This document shows, piece after piece, positions 1 to 6,737 of a stretch of 6,907 bases of DNA. Location: assembly GCA_023511475.1 (NCBI GenBank), contig JAIMBM010000160.1, forward strand, positions 1-6,907, in the 5' to 3' direction. The first letter of the stretch is position 1. Every line of letters begins with the position of its first letter. The notes below the pieces were generated by a model. It saw nothing but the letters and a program-made list of their open reading frames with translations. It searched no databases and was not told the DNA's origin. Both the position numbers and the translations under genes were made by a program. The DNA is from Anaerolineae bacterium (GTDB lineage Bacteria > Chloroflexota > Anaerolineae > SpSt-313).

Positions 1-31
1 GTTCAGGGATGACCGCTGCGGGTACTGGTGT

Positions 32-2359
32 TCAGCGCACCCGCTCGACACCTAGTGGGATCATATGTACCCCAGCCAGCGGATTCGCCGGGTGCAGCTC
101 GAAATCCGATCCAGGAGTGACGACAAGCCTTCCGAGGGCTACCTCGTCGTGCACGTACCGCTCTCCCGCCTGCGTACTGACCGGAAGCCTGCGCAACGTG
201 TTGAGATCGTACATGCACAGGTACAGAGTGTAGATGCCCTCTGCCAGCCGCGGAGTGAGAGACAGTCGGTGCCGGTCTCGCACCACTTCCGCGGGTTCCC
301 ACATTGAGGTTGGATATCGTTCCCGTTGTGGCTGCTCATCCACCTGAGCAATGACTGCGTCGCGCATGTCTCGCAACTGCACCGAGACGGTGTAATCCCG
401 TTCAGGGCGTTCCACGGCCATCCAGTAGATGTCGAGGTCCAGTCTGGGGTTTCTGTCCGAGGCCAACGCATCGATCTGGACACGGGTGAGGCGAATGGCC
501 GGTCCGAACTGCAGAGAGTGTTCGTCAGGGGAGACAGCCCGACTGGTGCGGCCACGAACCTTGATCCGTCCCAGCCGGACAGAAGCGCCCACATTCTGCC
601 CATGCCTCGAGTAGACCTGTATGGGGAGATACAATCTCTCTCTGTCAAAGTAGCTCACCTCGATCCATGCTGAGGTTGGTGCAGGCGCCCTGTGCTGGAT
701 GTCGATGGTCACTTCTTCTGCAAACACCGTCCCCGGTTGCCATGTGGTCGTTGCCAGCGCGCCACGCCCCGGAAAGCGCTGGACCTCCCCGAGAATGTGA
801 CGCTCTGGCTCGAAGACCTGCACGGCGAGGGAGTAGTCTCGCGGGGTCTGCGAAAGCGTCCGCCAAAGTAACGTCACATGCAGCGACCCGTTGGCGTCCA
901 CGATATCCGAATCAAGGCGATAGCCGATCAGTTCCACAAAGCCTCCGAAGTTCAGGCCCGTGGGCACGTAGCTGGGCAGTTCGTCCGCCGTTGGTGGGCG
1001 GGGCGGAGTGTACGCGGGCAGTATGAAAAGGGGCGGAGTGGCGATCGCAAGTGCCGCCATGGCGCTGGCTGCTACACCCCAGCCGATGGCCCGGTGACGA
1101 GTAGGGAAGAGGCCGTGCCAGCCAAGGCTTGTGAGCATGGTCAGGGCCGGGAGAACCGGAAGCAGATATCGTCCAGGGAGGTCCACCTGCCGTCTGGTTA
1201 TCGTGAAATACATCCACGTGCCTGTAACGCTGAATACAATCAGCATAACGGTCGCCGCAGGCACTCTCTGGCTTGCCTGCTTGTGGCGAAGCCACCATAG
1301 AGGTAACCCAGCCAGGGCGAGCATTGCGCCGGCCGCTGCAACCTGGTAGGCGAACGCTGGAAGCGAGACGTTCGCCCAGCCGAAGGCTGCCCACAGGGAG
1401 TGGAGGGCCCCCTGCAGCGTGGGCTGCAGCCGTGTCAGACCAGACGTGCCTTCGTCCGCGAGCCCGTAAGTCAGTATCTGTAGGACTGCCCGCAAGCTGT
1501 AGGCGCCGCCGAACATTCCGACCCCCGCGCCGAGGTTGCGCAGGTACCACCAGCCTACGGCCGCGAGCCCCAAGAGCGAAGCCCCCAAGGTGCAGAGGAT
1601 GAGCTCTCTCCGGGTGGCGGGGCTGGCAACAAGCAGAGCCCGGAGCAGGACCAGTGAGGTGACAGGTAGGAGCGCCAGCGTGCTGTTCTTGGAAAGCAAT
1701 GCGAGACCTATGGCGCCACCAAGCGCGAGCACGTCGACTGGCCTTGGTGCGGTTGCGAGCCTGAGAAGGGCCCAGGTGAGCCCGGCTCCTGCCGCCGTAG
1801 CCATAATGTCATTGTTGACTATAGCCGTCGCAAAGCGGAATTGTGGCCACAGGAGCAAAGTCAGTACTGCGCCCCAGCGGATCCAGGGTTGGTCTGGAAA
1901 CGCCTGGTTGGCTGCGCAGAGTGTCAGAACAAGCGCGACCGCCCCCATCAGGACAGACACCATGCGTGCCACGTGGAGAGCGAGAATTGTACCTCGGTAG
2001 GGCCAATTCTCGCAAGGGCAGTCATGGATCACTCTGTTGGCGCCGCTTTTGGATGGCCCCCAAAACATATGAGGGTTGATGTGAGGCTCGACGCCGTCGT
2101 TCATATTCACAAGGGCTACAGGCAATGCGGCCAGGATGTAATACAAAGGAGGCTGTCGAGACTCGTCGTTCTCCTCGACCAATCGGGTGCCGGGAGGAGG
2201 TAGACGATGCTCAGTGGCGAGGTAACGTACGAAAGCGAAATGGCCAATCTCATCGTTCGCTTCCCAGGCAGGGATCGTAACGGAGTAGTACGCCCCGAGG
2301 ATGACGTGGACGATGATGACGGCTACCAGAGCGCGGCGTTCCCAACCCTGTGCAGGCAT
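32..2359 (-). CDS. GT-C membrane glycosyltransferase (GT39/PMT- or DUF2142-like) with two C-terminal soluble repeats
   Basis: The product is a 775-residue polytopic membrane protein, probably transferring a sugar from a lipid-linked donor at the outer membrane face; donor and acceptor cannot be told. A first membrane segment (about residues 10-29) is followed by a loop with ANDE (34-37), where GT-C enzymes carry their catalytic acid, then RQPPLYY (68-74), like the HPPLYY motif of GT39-type proteins. Further hydrophobic segments run to about residue 450, with NND (182-184), LLSKNST (221-227) and GRYLLPVLPAL (397-407). Residues of about 470-750 are non-membrane and hold two similar beta-rich domains. 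The ATG at 2357-2359 has GGAG six bases upstream (2366-2369), and a promoter lies at 2512-2540. The gene is complete and ends in TGA at 32-34. Membrane glycosyltransferase is likely; the exact family (PMT_2 or DUF2142) is less sure. No neighbouring glycan gene is visible to suggest a substrate. Confidence 0.82.
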   Translation of the reverse strand: MPAQGWERRALVAVIIVHVILGAYYSVTIPAWEANDEIGHFAFVRYLATEHRLPPPGTRLVEENDESRQPPLYYILAALPVALVNMNDGVEPHINPHMFWGPSKSGANRVIHDCPCENWPYRGTILALHVARMVSVLMGAVALVLTLCAANQAFPDQPWIRWGAVLTLLLWPQFRFATAIVNNDIMATAAGAGLTWALLRLATAPRPVDVLALGGAIGLALLSKNSTLALLPVTSLVLLRALLVASPATRRELILCTLGASLLGLAAVGWWYLRNLGAGVGMFGGAYSLRAVLQILTYGLADEGTSGLTRLQPTLQGALHSLWAAFGWANVSLPAFAYQVAAAGAMLALAGLPLWWLRHKQASQRVPAATVMLIVFSVTGTWMYFTITRRQVDLPGRYLLPVLPALTMLTSLGWHGLFPTRHRAIGWGVAASAMAALAIATPPLFILPAYTPPRPPTADELPSYVPTGLNFGGFVELIGYRLDSDIVDANGSLHVTLLWRTLSQTPRDYSLAVQVFEPERHILGEVQRFPGRGALATTTWQPGTVFAEEVTIDIQHRAPAPTSAWIEVSYFDRERLYLPIQVYSRHGQNVGASVRLGRIKVRGRTSRAVSPDEHSLQFGPAIRLTRVQIDALASDRNPRLDLDIYWMAVERPERDYTVSVQLRDMRDAVIAQVDEQPQRERYPTSMWEPAEVVRDRHRLSLTPRLAEGIYTLYLCMYDLNTLRRLPVSTQAGERYVHDEVALGRLVVTPGSDFELHPANPLAGVHMIPLGVERVR

Positions 2360-2444
2360 TGTCCACTCCAGCGTGCGCCATCTGGCGAAGCTGATGGCCG
2401 GAGTGATGGCGCTGTGGTCAGGTGCGAAGGGCGTGTCATGTCAT

Positions 2445-2477
2445 GCCGCTCTTGCGGCGGACGTTTCGTCTACCGCC
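2445..2477 (-). other. Two mutually exclusive hairpins in the glycosyltransferase leader
   Basis: In the transcript expected from the promoter at 2512-2540, two stems overlap. One pairs ggcg+gacg (2456-2463) with cgtc (2467-2470) and cgcc (2474-2477), with an aaa loop and a three-base bulge. The other is a perfect 5-bp stem, gccgc (2445-2449) with gcggc (2454-2458), around a four-base loop. Both need bases 2456-2458, so only one can form at a time. They lie about 86-118 nt upstream of the start codon. No U-tract follows, so this does not look like an intrinsic terminator. A regulatory role is speculation. Confidence 0.3.
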
Positions 2478-2511
2478 GGCGTAAGAGAAAAGGCCACGTG
2501 TCACCATCATG

Positions 2512-2540
2512 ATTGTAAGGAACTAGGTAGCTGCGGTCAA
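2512..2540 (-). promoter_or_regulatory. Sigma70-like promoter of the glycosyltransferase gene
   Basis: On the minus strand TTGACC (2535-2540) and TACAAT (2512-2517) are separated by exactly 17 bp. This differs from the TTGACA/TATAAT consensus by one base in each hexamer. Transcription would start near 2505, giving a leader of about 145 nt before the ATG at 2359. The -35 element lies only 7 bp from the inferred end of the insertion sequence, so the promoter appears to be host sequence left intact by the insertion. The call rests on consensus match only. Confidence 0.65.
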
Positions 2541-2547
2541 CATAGCG

Positions 2548-2609
2548 TGTTCTATCATGTAAAATGTCACCGAACGTGGTATGGTTCTCTCAAATGAAAA
2601 TGTCACTGG
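2548..2609 (+). repeat. Left terminal inverted repeat of the IS, two motif copies
   Basis: The outer motif copy spans about 2555-2572 and is diverged, with a 1-bp length change. The inner copy is 2590-2609 and differs from the right-end copies at two bases of 20. The gtcac cores start at 2566 and 2602, 36 bp apart. The inner copy ends 7 bp before the preferred transposase ATG at 2617, so transposase binding here could also repress its own gene; that is an inference from position. Confidence 0.75.
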
Positions 2610-2616
2610 GGGAACC

Positions 2617-3846
2617 ATGCCGGAACACGACGCCATGACCATCGACGAACGACGGAAGTACCTGAAGATCATGCGGCCTCGCTACAAGGCGGCCGACCGG
2701 CGAGGGCGCGGCGCGCTGCTGGACGAGATGGAGCAAGTGACCGGTCTTGACCGCAAGACCGTCATCCGGCTCATGCATGGCAGCTTGGAGCGAAAGCCTC
2801 GCCAACGGCAGCGAGGCCGCACCTATGGCCCCGAGGTGGATGATGCCTTGCGCGTGATCGCCGAAAGCTGCGACTATATCTGCGCTGAGCGCCTCCAGCC
2901 GAATCTGGTCGCCATGGCAAAACACCTGGCCAAGCATGGCGAGTTGCGCCTGTCGGCGGCCCTCTTGGAGCAACTCGCTGTGATCAGCGTGTCTACCTTG
3001 AGGCGGATCCTGGCTCGGGTCCGGCAGGACGAGCCTCGTCTGGCTCGCCGAGGCCCAGAGCGAGCCAACCAAGCGACGCGCGACATCCCGATGCGCCGGA
3101 TCGCCTGGGACGAAAGCCAGCCGGGCCACTTCGAGGTCGACCTGGTACACCACTGTGGCCGTGATACCGGCGGCACCTATGTGCACACCCTGCAGATGAT
3201 CGACGTCGCCACCGGTTGGAGCGAGCGGGTCGCCGTCCTTGGCCGCAGCTACCTGGCCATGGAGGATGCTTTCCGGCGCATTCTGGCCCGGTTGCCCTTC
3301 CCGGTGCTGGAGCTACACCCTGACAACGGCAGCGAGTTCTTCAACGCCCACTTGCTCCGGTTCTGGGGTGAGCTCATCAGCGAGGCCAAGCTATCCCGCA
3401 GCCGCCCCTGGCACAAGAACGACAACCGTTTCGTCGAGCAGAAGAACGACTCGCTTGTCCGGGCCTACCTCGGTCATGAGCGTCTGGACACCGTCGCCCA
3501 CACTCGCGCCCTCAACGTGTTGTACGACAAGATGTGGCTCTACTACAACCTGTTTCAGCCGGTGATGCGGCTTCAGCAAAAAGAGTACCGCACCCTGGAG
3601 GATGGCTCGGTGCGTCTGCGTCGGCGCTTCGATGTCGCGCGCACGCCCCTCGACCGCCTGATCGCCACAGAGCAGGTTCCGCCCGACAGGAAGGAGGCGC
3701 TCCTTGCCTTGCGCGACTCGCTCAACCCGCGCCGTCTTCGGCAGGAGATCTACGCCGATCTGCAGGCACTGTTCGCCCTCCCCTGCGCCACGCCGGGGGT
3801 GACCGAGAACGTGCTCGAGACCTTGCTGATCCCCATCGATGCCTGA
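2617..3846 (+). CDS. DDE integrase-type (rve) IS transposase
   Basis: This enzyme would cut and join the IS ends. In the 409-residue product an N-terminal helix-turn-helix-like part includes TGLDRKTVIRLMHGS (residues 42-56). An RNase H-fold catalytic core follows. Candidate catalytic residues are D175 in FEVDLVHH, D236 in ELHPDNGSEF and E274 in the WHKNDNRFVEQKN segment, giving a D, D(37)E layout close to the D,D(35)E of retroviral-type integrases. HPDNGSEF and the N-rich segment before the glutamate are typical of rve transposases. An upstream in-frame ATG at 2581 is less likely, because its first codons lie across the inner terminal repeat. The ATG at 2617 has ggggga just upstream. No frameshift or internal stop is seen, so the gene looks intact. 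It runs opposite to its neighbours. Confidence 0.9.
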   Translation: MPEHDAMTIDERRKYLKIMRPRYKAADRRGRGALLDEMEQVTGLDRKTVIRLMHGSLERKPRQRQRGRTYGPEVDDALRVIAESCDYICAERLQPNLVAMAKHLAKHGELRLSAALLEQLAVISVSTLRRILARVRQDEPRLARRGPERANQATRDIPMRRIAWDESQPGHFEVDLVHHCGRDTGGTYVHTLQMIDVATGWSERVAVLGRSYLAMEDAFRRILARLPFPVLELHPDNGSEFFNAHLLRFWGELISEAKLSRSRPWHKNDNRFVEQKNDSLVRAYLGHERLDTVAHTRALNVLYDKMWLYYNLFQPVMRLQQKEYRTLEDGSVRLRRRFDVARTPLDRLIATEQVPPDRKEALLALRDSLNPRRLRQEIYADLQALFALPCATPGVTENVLETLLIPIDA

Positions 3847-3862
3847 AAGGAGGCGGCTGGCC

Positions 3863-3924
3863 CCGGTGACATTATCATTTGATCGAACCGTCGCGCTCCG
3901 GTGACATTATCATTTGATTGGACA
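3863..3924 (+). repeat. Right terminal inverted repeat of the IS, two identical motif copies
   Basis: The 20-base sequence ccggtgacattatcatttga occurs identically at 3863-3882 and 3898-3917, offset by 35 bp. In inverted orientation it matches the inner left-end copy at 18 of 20 positions. The right terminus, read inward, is TGTCCAATCA. The stretch between the copies also matches the left end in part (ggttc next to the inner copy), so the whole 62 bp is homologous to the left end and not just the short motifs. Confidence 0.8.
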
Positions 3925-3926
3925 TG

Positions 3927-4730
3927 TCAGGCGCCGAGAAGCCCCGCCCGGTAGGCTTTCAGATACCGCATACAGTACTCATCCTGCCCCAGCACGAGCT
4001 CACCAGCACGGAGCAGGGCCATCAGATCCATGTCCAGTGGGTCCATGATGGCAGCATCCATGCCAGCATGCAGCGACATCAGCAGGAAAGCGCGGTTCAC
4101 CAGCTTGCGCTTGGGCAGGCCGTAGGATACGTTGCTCAGGCCCGAGATGGTCTTGACCCCCGGAAACTCGGCCTTGATGGCTGCCAGGGCCTCCATGAAG
4201 ATGACCGCATTGCGCACGTCGGTCGAAAGCGGCAGCACCAGCGGGTCAAAGTAGATATCCTCATGTGGCACACCGTACCGGTCAGCCTCAGCCATGATCT
4301 TGCGGGCAATTCGCAGGCGATCCTCAACGGTGCTCGGAATGCCCGTCTCATCCGAGGTCAGCGCAACGACCGGGCACCGGTGCTCGGCGACAAGCGGCAG
4401 AACGCCATGCAGCCGCTCCGGCTCGCCCGTGATCGAGTTGACCATCGGCCGGCCCGCGCCCTTCGCAAGCTCGAGCCCCTTCGCCAGCGCCTTGGGGTTG
4501 GGGCTATCCACGCACAGCGGTGCGTCGGTTACCGCGCGCACCGTCTCGATCAACCAGGTCAGATCGTCGAGCTCTTCCGCCACACGTGCCGCGGCGTTGA
4601 CGTCCAGATAGTCCGCACCCGCCTCGACCTGCCGCCTGGCCAGGTCCTGGATGGTCGCCGCATCGCGTGCCTCGATGGCCTCCGCTACCCGCTTGATCGA
4701 GCTGTTCAGCTTCTCACCGACGATGAGCAT
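3927..4730 (-). CDS. acsE: AcsE-like methyltetrahydrofolate:corrinoid/iron-sulfur protein methyltransferase
   Basis: The protein has the pterin-binding TIM-barrel fold of the DHPS/MeTr family. It would transfer the methyl group of methyl-THF to the cobalt of a corrinoid protein (CoFeSP in the Wood-Ljungdahl pathway), in the cytoplasm. Numbered from the ATG at 4728-4730 it has 267 residues, close to the 262 of Moorella AcsE as I recall it. It opens with MLIVGEKLN and then shows DVNAA (43-47), CVDSPN (73-78), MVNS (96-99), DPLVLP (162-167) and GLSNVS (197-202). These hold the family's pterin-binding Asp75, Asn98, Asp162 and Asn200. An in-frame GTG at 4734-4736 adds two residues, but the ATG matches the usual family start and follows gaggtg. 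Only 7 bp separate it from the upstream stop, so translation is probably coupled. The stop lies 2 bp from the IS end and the C-terminus is not truncated. A role in another methyl-corrinoid system, such as O-demethylation, cannot be excluded. Confidence 0.88.
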   Translation of the reverse strand: MLIVGEKLNSSIKRVAEAIEARDAATIQDLARRQVEAGADYLDVNAAARVAEELDDLTWLIETVRAVTDAPLCVDSPNPKALAKGLELAKGAGRPMVNSITGEPERLHGVLPLVAEHRCPVVALTSDETGIPSTVEDRLRIARKIMAEADRYGVPHEDIYFDPLVLPLSTDVRNAVIFMEALAAIKAEFPGVKTISGLSNVSYGLPKRKLVNRAFLLMSLHAGMDAAIMDPLDMDLMALLRAGELVLGQDEYCMRYLKAYRAGLLGA

Positions 4731-4737
4731 ACCCACC

Positions 4738-6597
4738 TCACTCCATCTCCATTGCCTGCATGAACACCTGCTGAAAGTCCCGCCTCAGAGAGAGCTCTAC
4801 ATACTCCACCTGACCGGTGATCGTGGCCGCCTCGCGCCAGGCCTGCCGGCTGAGGAGGACCATCTGCGCGCCTGCGCCCGCCGCATTGCCAACCGGCACA
4901 ATCGGTGCCCGGGGCAAACGGGGGATCAGCCCGATGGTTAGGGCGCTCTCGGGGCGGATATAGTTGCCAAAAGCCCCGGCGAGGCAGACCTCGACCACAT
5001 CCTCCGGGCGAACGCCCAGCTCTGCCATCAGAATCTCGATCCCGGCGCGGATGGCGCCCTTGGCAAGCTGTATCTGGCGGACGTCCCGCTGTGTCAGCAG
5101 GATCGGCCCCCCGATAGCCGTCTGCTCGGCTGGCACGAGGACAAAGGCGCCGCCGTGGGCGTGAGACACCATGCGCTCGGCCAGATGGTCGCCGTGCAGC
5201 GAGGCGACCTCGTGGCGGGAGAGCAGCCGCCCGGTCGCATCGACGATGCCCAGACGTCGCAGCCCGGCAATCGCGTCGACCGCACCGGACCCGCAGATGC
5301 CTCTCACCTTGCCTCGCCCGATGGAGTGGATGCTCACCACCCCGTCCTCACCAAAGTCGACGCGGTCGATGGCCCCGTCGGCCGCCCTCATGCCGTGCGT
5401 GAGCTGTGCCCCCTCGAAGGCGGGTCCAGCGGCAGTCGAGCATGCGACCATGCGCTCGCGCGAGCCGAGGGCCATCTCGCCGTTCGTCCCGATATCGATA
5501 GCCAGCCGCACACCCTCTTTGTGCAGCAGGCGCGTCGCCAGGAGGACCCCTACCGTATCGGCACCGACAAAGCCGGCAATGTTCGGCAGCACAAAGAGCT
5601 GGGCCGAGGGATGCGCGTGCAGCCCGGCCTCGATGGCATCGAGCTGCAAAGGTCCGGCGACTACAGGCACGTAGGGCGATCGGCCCAGCGCCGCCGGGCT
5701 GAGCCCGAGGAAGAGATGGTGCATGCACGTGTTGCCCACGATCGAGAGGGCATGTATCCGCTCGCGTGGGACGCCCGCTTCCGCACATGCCTGCCCGATG
5801 AGGTCGTTGATCGCCTCAACAATCGTCTGACGCAGCGATTCGAGCCCCTCAGCGCTCCGCTGAGCGACCTCGATACGGGATATGACGTCGTCCCCAAAGC
5901 GCGTTTGCGGGTTCAGCGTTGAGGCGACTGACAGGCGCCTGCCCGTGTGGAGGTCGAGCAGGTAGCCGACGACCGTCGTCGTTCCGATGTCACAGGCAAA
6001 GCCGTACAGGGCGTCGCGCGTATCCCCCTGCTCCACAGATACGAGCAGCCCATCAGCGTGTACAACTGTCACCAGCCCGTCGGCCGCGCGCACAGCTGCA
6101 GGCAGCTCCCGGAGGGTGCTCAGGCTTGGCCGCGGAGGCTGCCCGGCAGAGGGCGGCAGGACCCGCAGCAGCGCCTCATAGTCCCCGACCTGGTCCTCAA
6201 GCGAGGCCCGTGGCACCTGCACTACCATCTTTTCGACGACCGGCTCAAGCGGCGTGGGCTCCAGCAGCCCCTCCACGAGGATCGACACCCCAGCCGCGGC
6301 CGACGCCCACGCCACTTCGACGGACACGTCGCTGAGGGCTGCCGCCTGGCAGGCGAGCCGGTAGCCGGCGGCAAGCTCGTCGGGGGAGAGATGGCGGCTG
6401 TCGGCGGGCCCAGCGGGACTGAGCGTACCCGAAAGGAGCCTGACCTTGCACTTGCCGCATGTACCCTTGCCGCCGCATACCTGCTCGATGGGGACACCAA
6501 TCTGATTGGCTGCCGCCGTCAGGAGGGTACCTTTTGGAACCCGAGCGGAGCGGCCGGCCGGGCGGAAGATCACACGGATGGTCTCTCCTGTGGCCAA
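4738..6597 (-). CDS. acsV: RACo-type corrinoid protein reductive activator: [2Fe-2S] ferredoxin domain plus ASKHA ATPase (DUF4445)
   Basis: RACo-type proteins use ATP and a low-potential electron to return inactive Co(II) corrinoid protein to Co(I). With a TTG start at 6595-6597 the product has 619 residues, normal for the family. Residues of about 5-95 form a plant-type ferredoxin domain with Cys41, Cys47, Cys50 and Cys83 as cluster ligands (CGGKGTCGKC, then LACQA). After a linker, the DUF4445 ATPase region shows DIGTTT (203-208), IVGNTCMHH (286-294), DIGTNGEM (368-375), GICGSGAVDAI (433-443), CLAGAFGNYI (538-547) and VGNAAGAGA (569-577). The frame opens further to a TTG at 6648, but that codon sits in a hairpin loop without an RBS. 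TTG 6597 has GGAG eight bases upstream, and GTG 6573 is also possible. It is the first gene of a unit with the methyltransferase, read from the promoter at 6709-6737. The family is certain; the partner protein is inferred. Confidence 0.88.
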   Translation of the reverse strand: MATGETIRVIFRPAGRSARVPKGTLLTAAANQIGVPIEQVCGGKGTCGKCKVRLLSGTLSPAGPADSRHLSPDELAAGYRLACQAAALSDVSVEVAWASAAAGVSILVEGLLEPTPLEPVVEKMVVQVPRASLEDQVGDYEALLRVLPPSAGQPPRPSLSTLRELPAAVRAADGLVTVVHADGLLVSVEQGDTRDALYGFACDIGTTTVVGYLLDLHTGRRLSVASTLNPQTRFGDDVISRIEVAQRSAEGLESLRQTIVEAINDLIGQACAEAGVPRERIHALSIVGNTCMHHLFLGLSPAALGRSPYVPVVAGPLQLDAIEAGLHAHPSAQLFVLPNIAGFVGADTVGVLLATRLLHKEGVRLAIDIGTNGEMALGSRERMVACSTAAGPAFEGAQLTHGMRAADGAIDRVDFGEDGVVSIHSIGRGKVRGICGSGAVDAIAGLRRLGIVDATGRLLSRHEVASLHGDHLAERMVSHAHGGAFVLVPAEQTAIGGPILLTQRDVRQIQLAKGAIRAGIEILMAELGVRPEDVVEVCLAGAFGNYIRPESALTIGLIPRLPRAPIVPVGNAAGAGAQMVLLSRQAWREAATITGQVEYVELSLRRDFQQVFMQAMEME

Positions 6598-6702
6598 CCC
6601 ATCTGCTCCAGTCACCGGGCAAAGAAACGACCAGCTCGCAAGGGGCAAAGCTGGTCGGCACCAACGGGCACAGCAACGCGCTCGCGTCTCACTGTGCAGA
6701 CC
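6598..6702 (-). promoter_or_regulatory. Structured 5' leader of the acsV-acsE unit
   Basis: The leader expected from the promoter at 6709-6737 is about 105 nt and contains two hairpins. The first pairs 6692-6697 with 6668-6673 (gcacag/ctgtgc), with a small inner acg/cgt stem. The second is a perfect 9-bp stem, cgaccagct at 6649-6657 paired with agctggtcg at 6628-6636, with a 12-nt loop. It is followed on the transcript by TTTCTTT. The second hairpin resembles a weak intrinsic terminator and could act as an attenuator. I do not recognise a cobalamin or other known riboswitch. Confidence 0.4.
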
Positions 6703-6708
6703 GCGGCG

Positions 6709-6737
6709 ATTGTAGCAGAAAGGAGAGGGGGAGTCAA
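6709..6737 (-). promoter_or_regulatory. Sigma70-like promoter of the acsV-acsE unit
   Basis: On the minus strand TTGACT (6732-6737) and TACAAT (6709-6714) are separated by exactly 17 bp, with one mismatch to consensus in each hexamer. The start of transcription would be near 6702. It is the only strong hexamer pair I see upstream of this gene, and its architecture matches the glycosyltransferase promoter at 2512-2540, with the same -10 sequence and the same spacing. The call rests on consensus match only. Confidence 0.7.

Larger units (their letters stand above)
2548..3924 (+). mobile_element. Insertion sequence, about 1.38 kb, with double-motif terminal inverted repeats
   Basis: One transposase gene is flanked by related inverted ends. 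Read inward, the left end begins TGTTCTATCA and the right end TGTCCAATCA, an 8 of 10 match that sets the termini at 2548 and 3924. Each end then carries two copies of a motif close to TCAAATGATAATGTCACCGG, so the similarity covers about 60-65 bp with few small gaps. Terminal TGT...ACA is common in elements with integrase-type transposases. No direct repeat flanks these boundaries: the left flank reads catagcg and the right flank tgtcagg. I cannot name the family with certainty; the size and integrase-like enzyme would fit an ISNCY-type or related group. Both ends and the open reading frame look intact, so the element may be functional. Confidence 0.82.

Noticed and set aside
1..31. Possible terminator or next gene after the glycosyltransferase
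   Set aside because: Only 31 bases remain and they show no stem with a U-tract and no start with an RBS.
912..1550. A 212-codon minus-strand frame inside the glycosyltransferase gene
   Set aside because: It overlaps the membrane-protein frame on the same strand out of phase, and its product is a low-complexity R/G/P-rich sequence.
2436..2510. A 24-codon minus-strand ORF in the glycosyltransferase leader, considered as a leader peptide
   Set aside because: Its first ATG lies upstream of the expected transcription start near 2505, it has no RBS, and its codons show no run of one amino acid.
3847..3904. A perfect aggagg just after the transposase stop, followed by a GTG-started 12-codon frame
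   Set aside because: The spacing to the GTG is too long and the frame is made of terminal-repeat sequence; most likely chance.
3863..3917. Two identical 20-bp repeats, considered as the start of a CRISPR array
   Set aside because: There are only two copies, they also occur inverted at the other end of the transposase gene, and they are explained as IS terminal sites.
3918..4763. A 281-codon open frame on the plus strand opposite the methyltransferase gene
   Set aside because: It mirrors a gene with clear family motifs, its translation is rich in R, H and Q without recognisable domains, and high GC content commonly gives such antisense frames.
5155..5922. A 255-codon open frame on the plus strand opposite the RACo gene
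   Set aside because: It is a shadow of a well-supported coding frame, with no recognisable motif of its own.
6598..6702. Possible tRNA or cobalamin riboswitch in the acsV leader
   Set aside because: No cloverleaf with T-loop consensus and no B12-box-like core could be found, only two simple hairpins.
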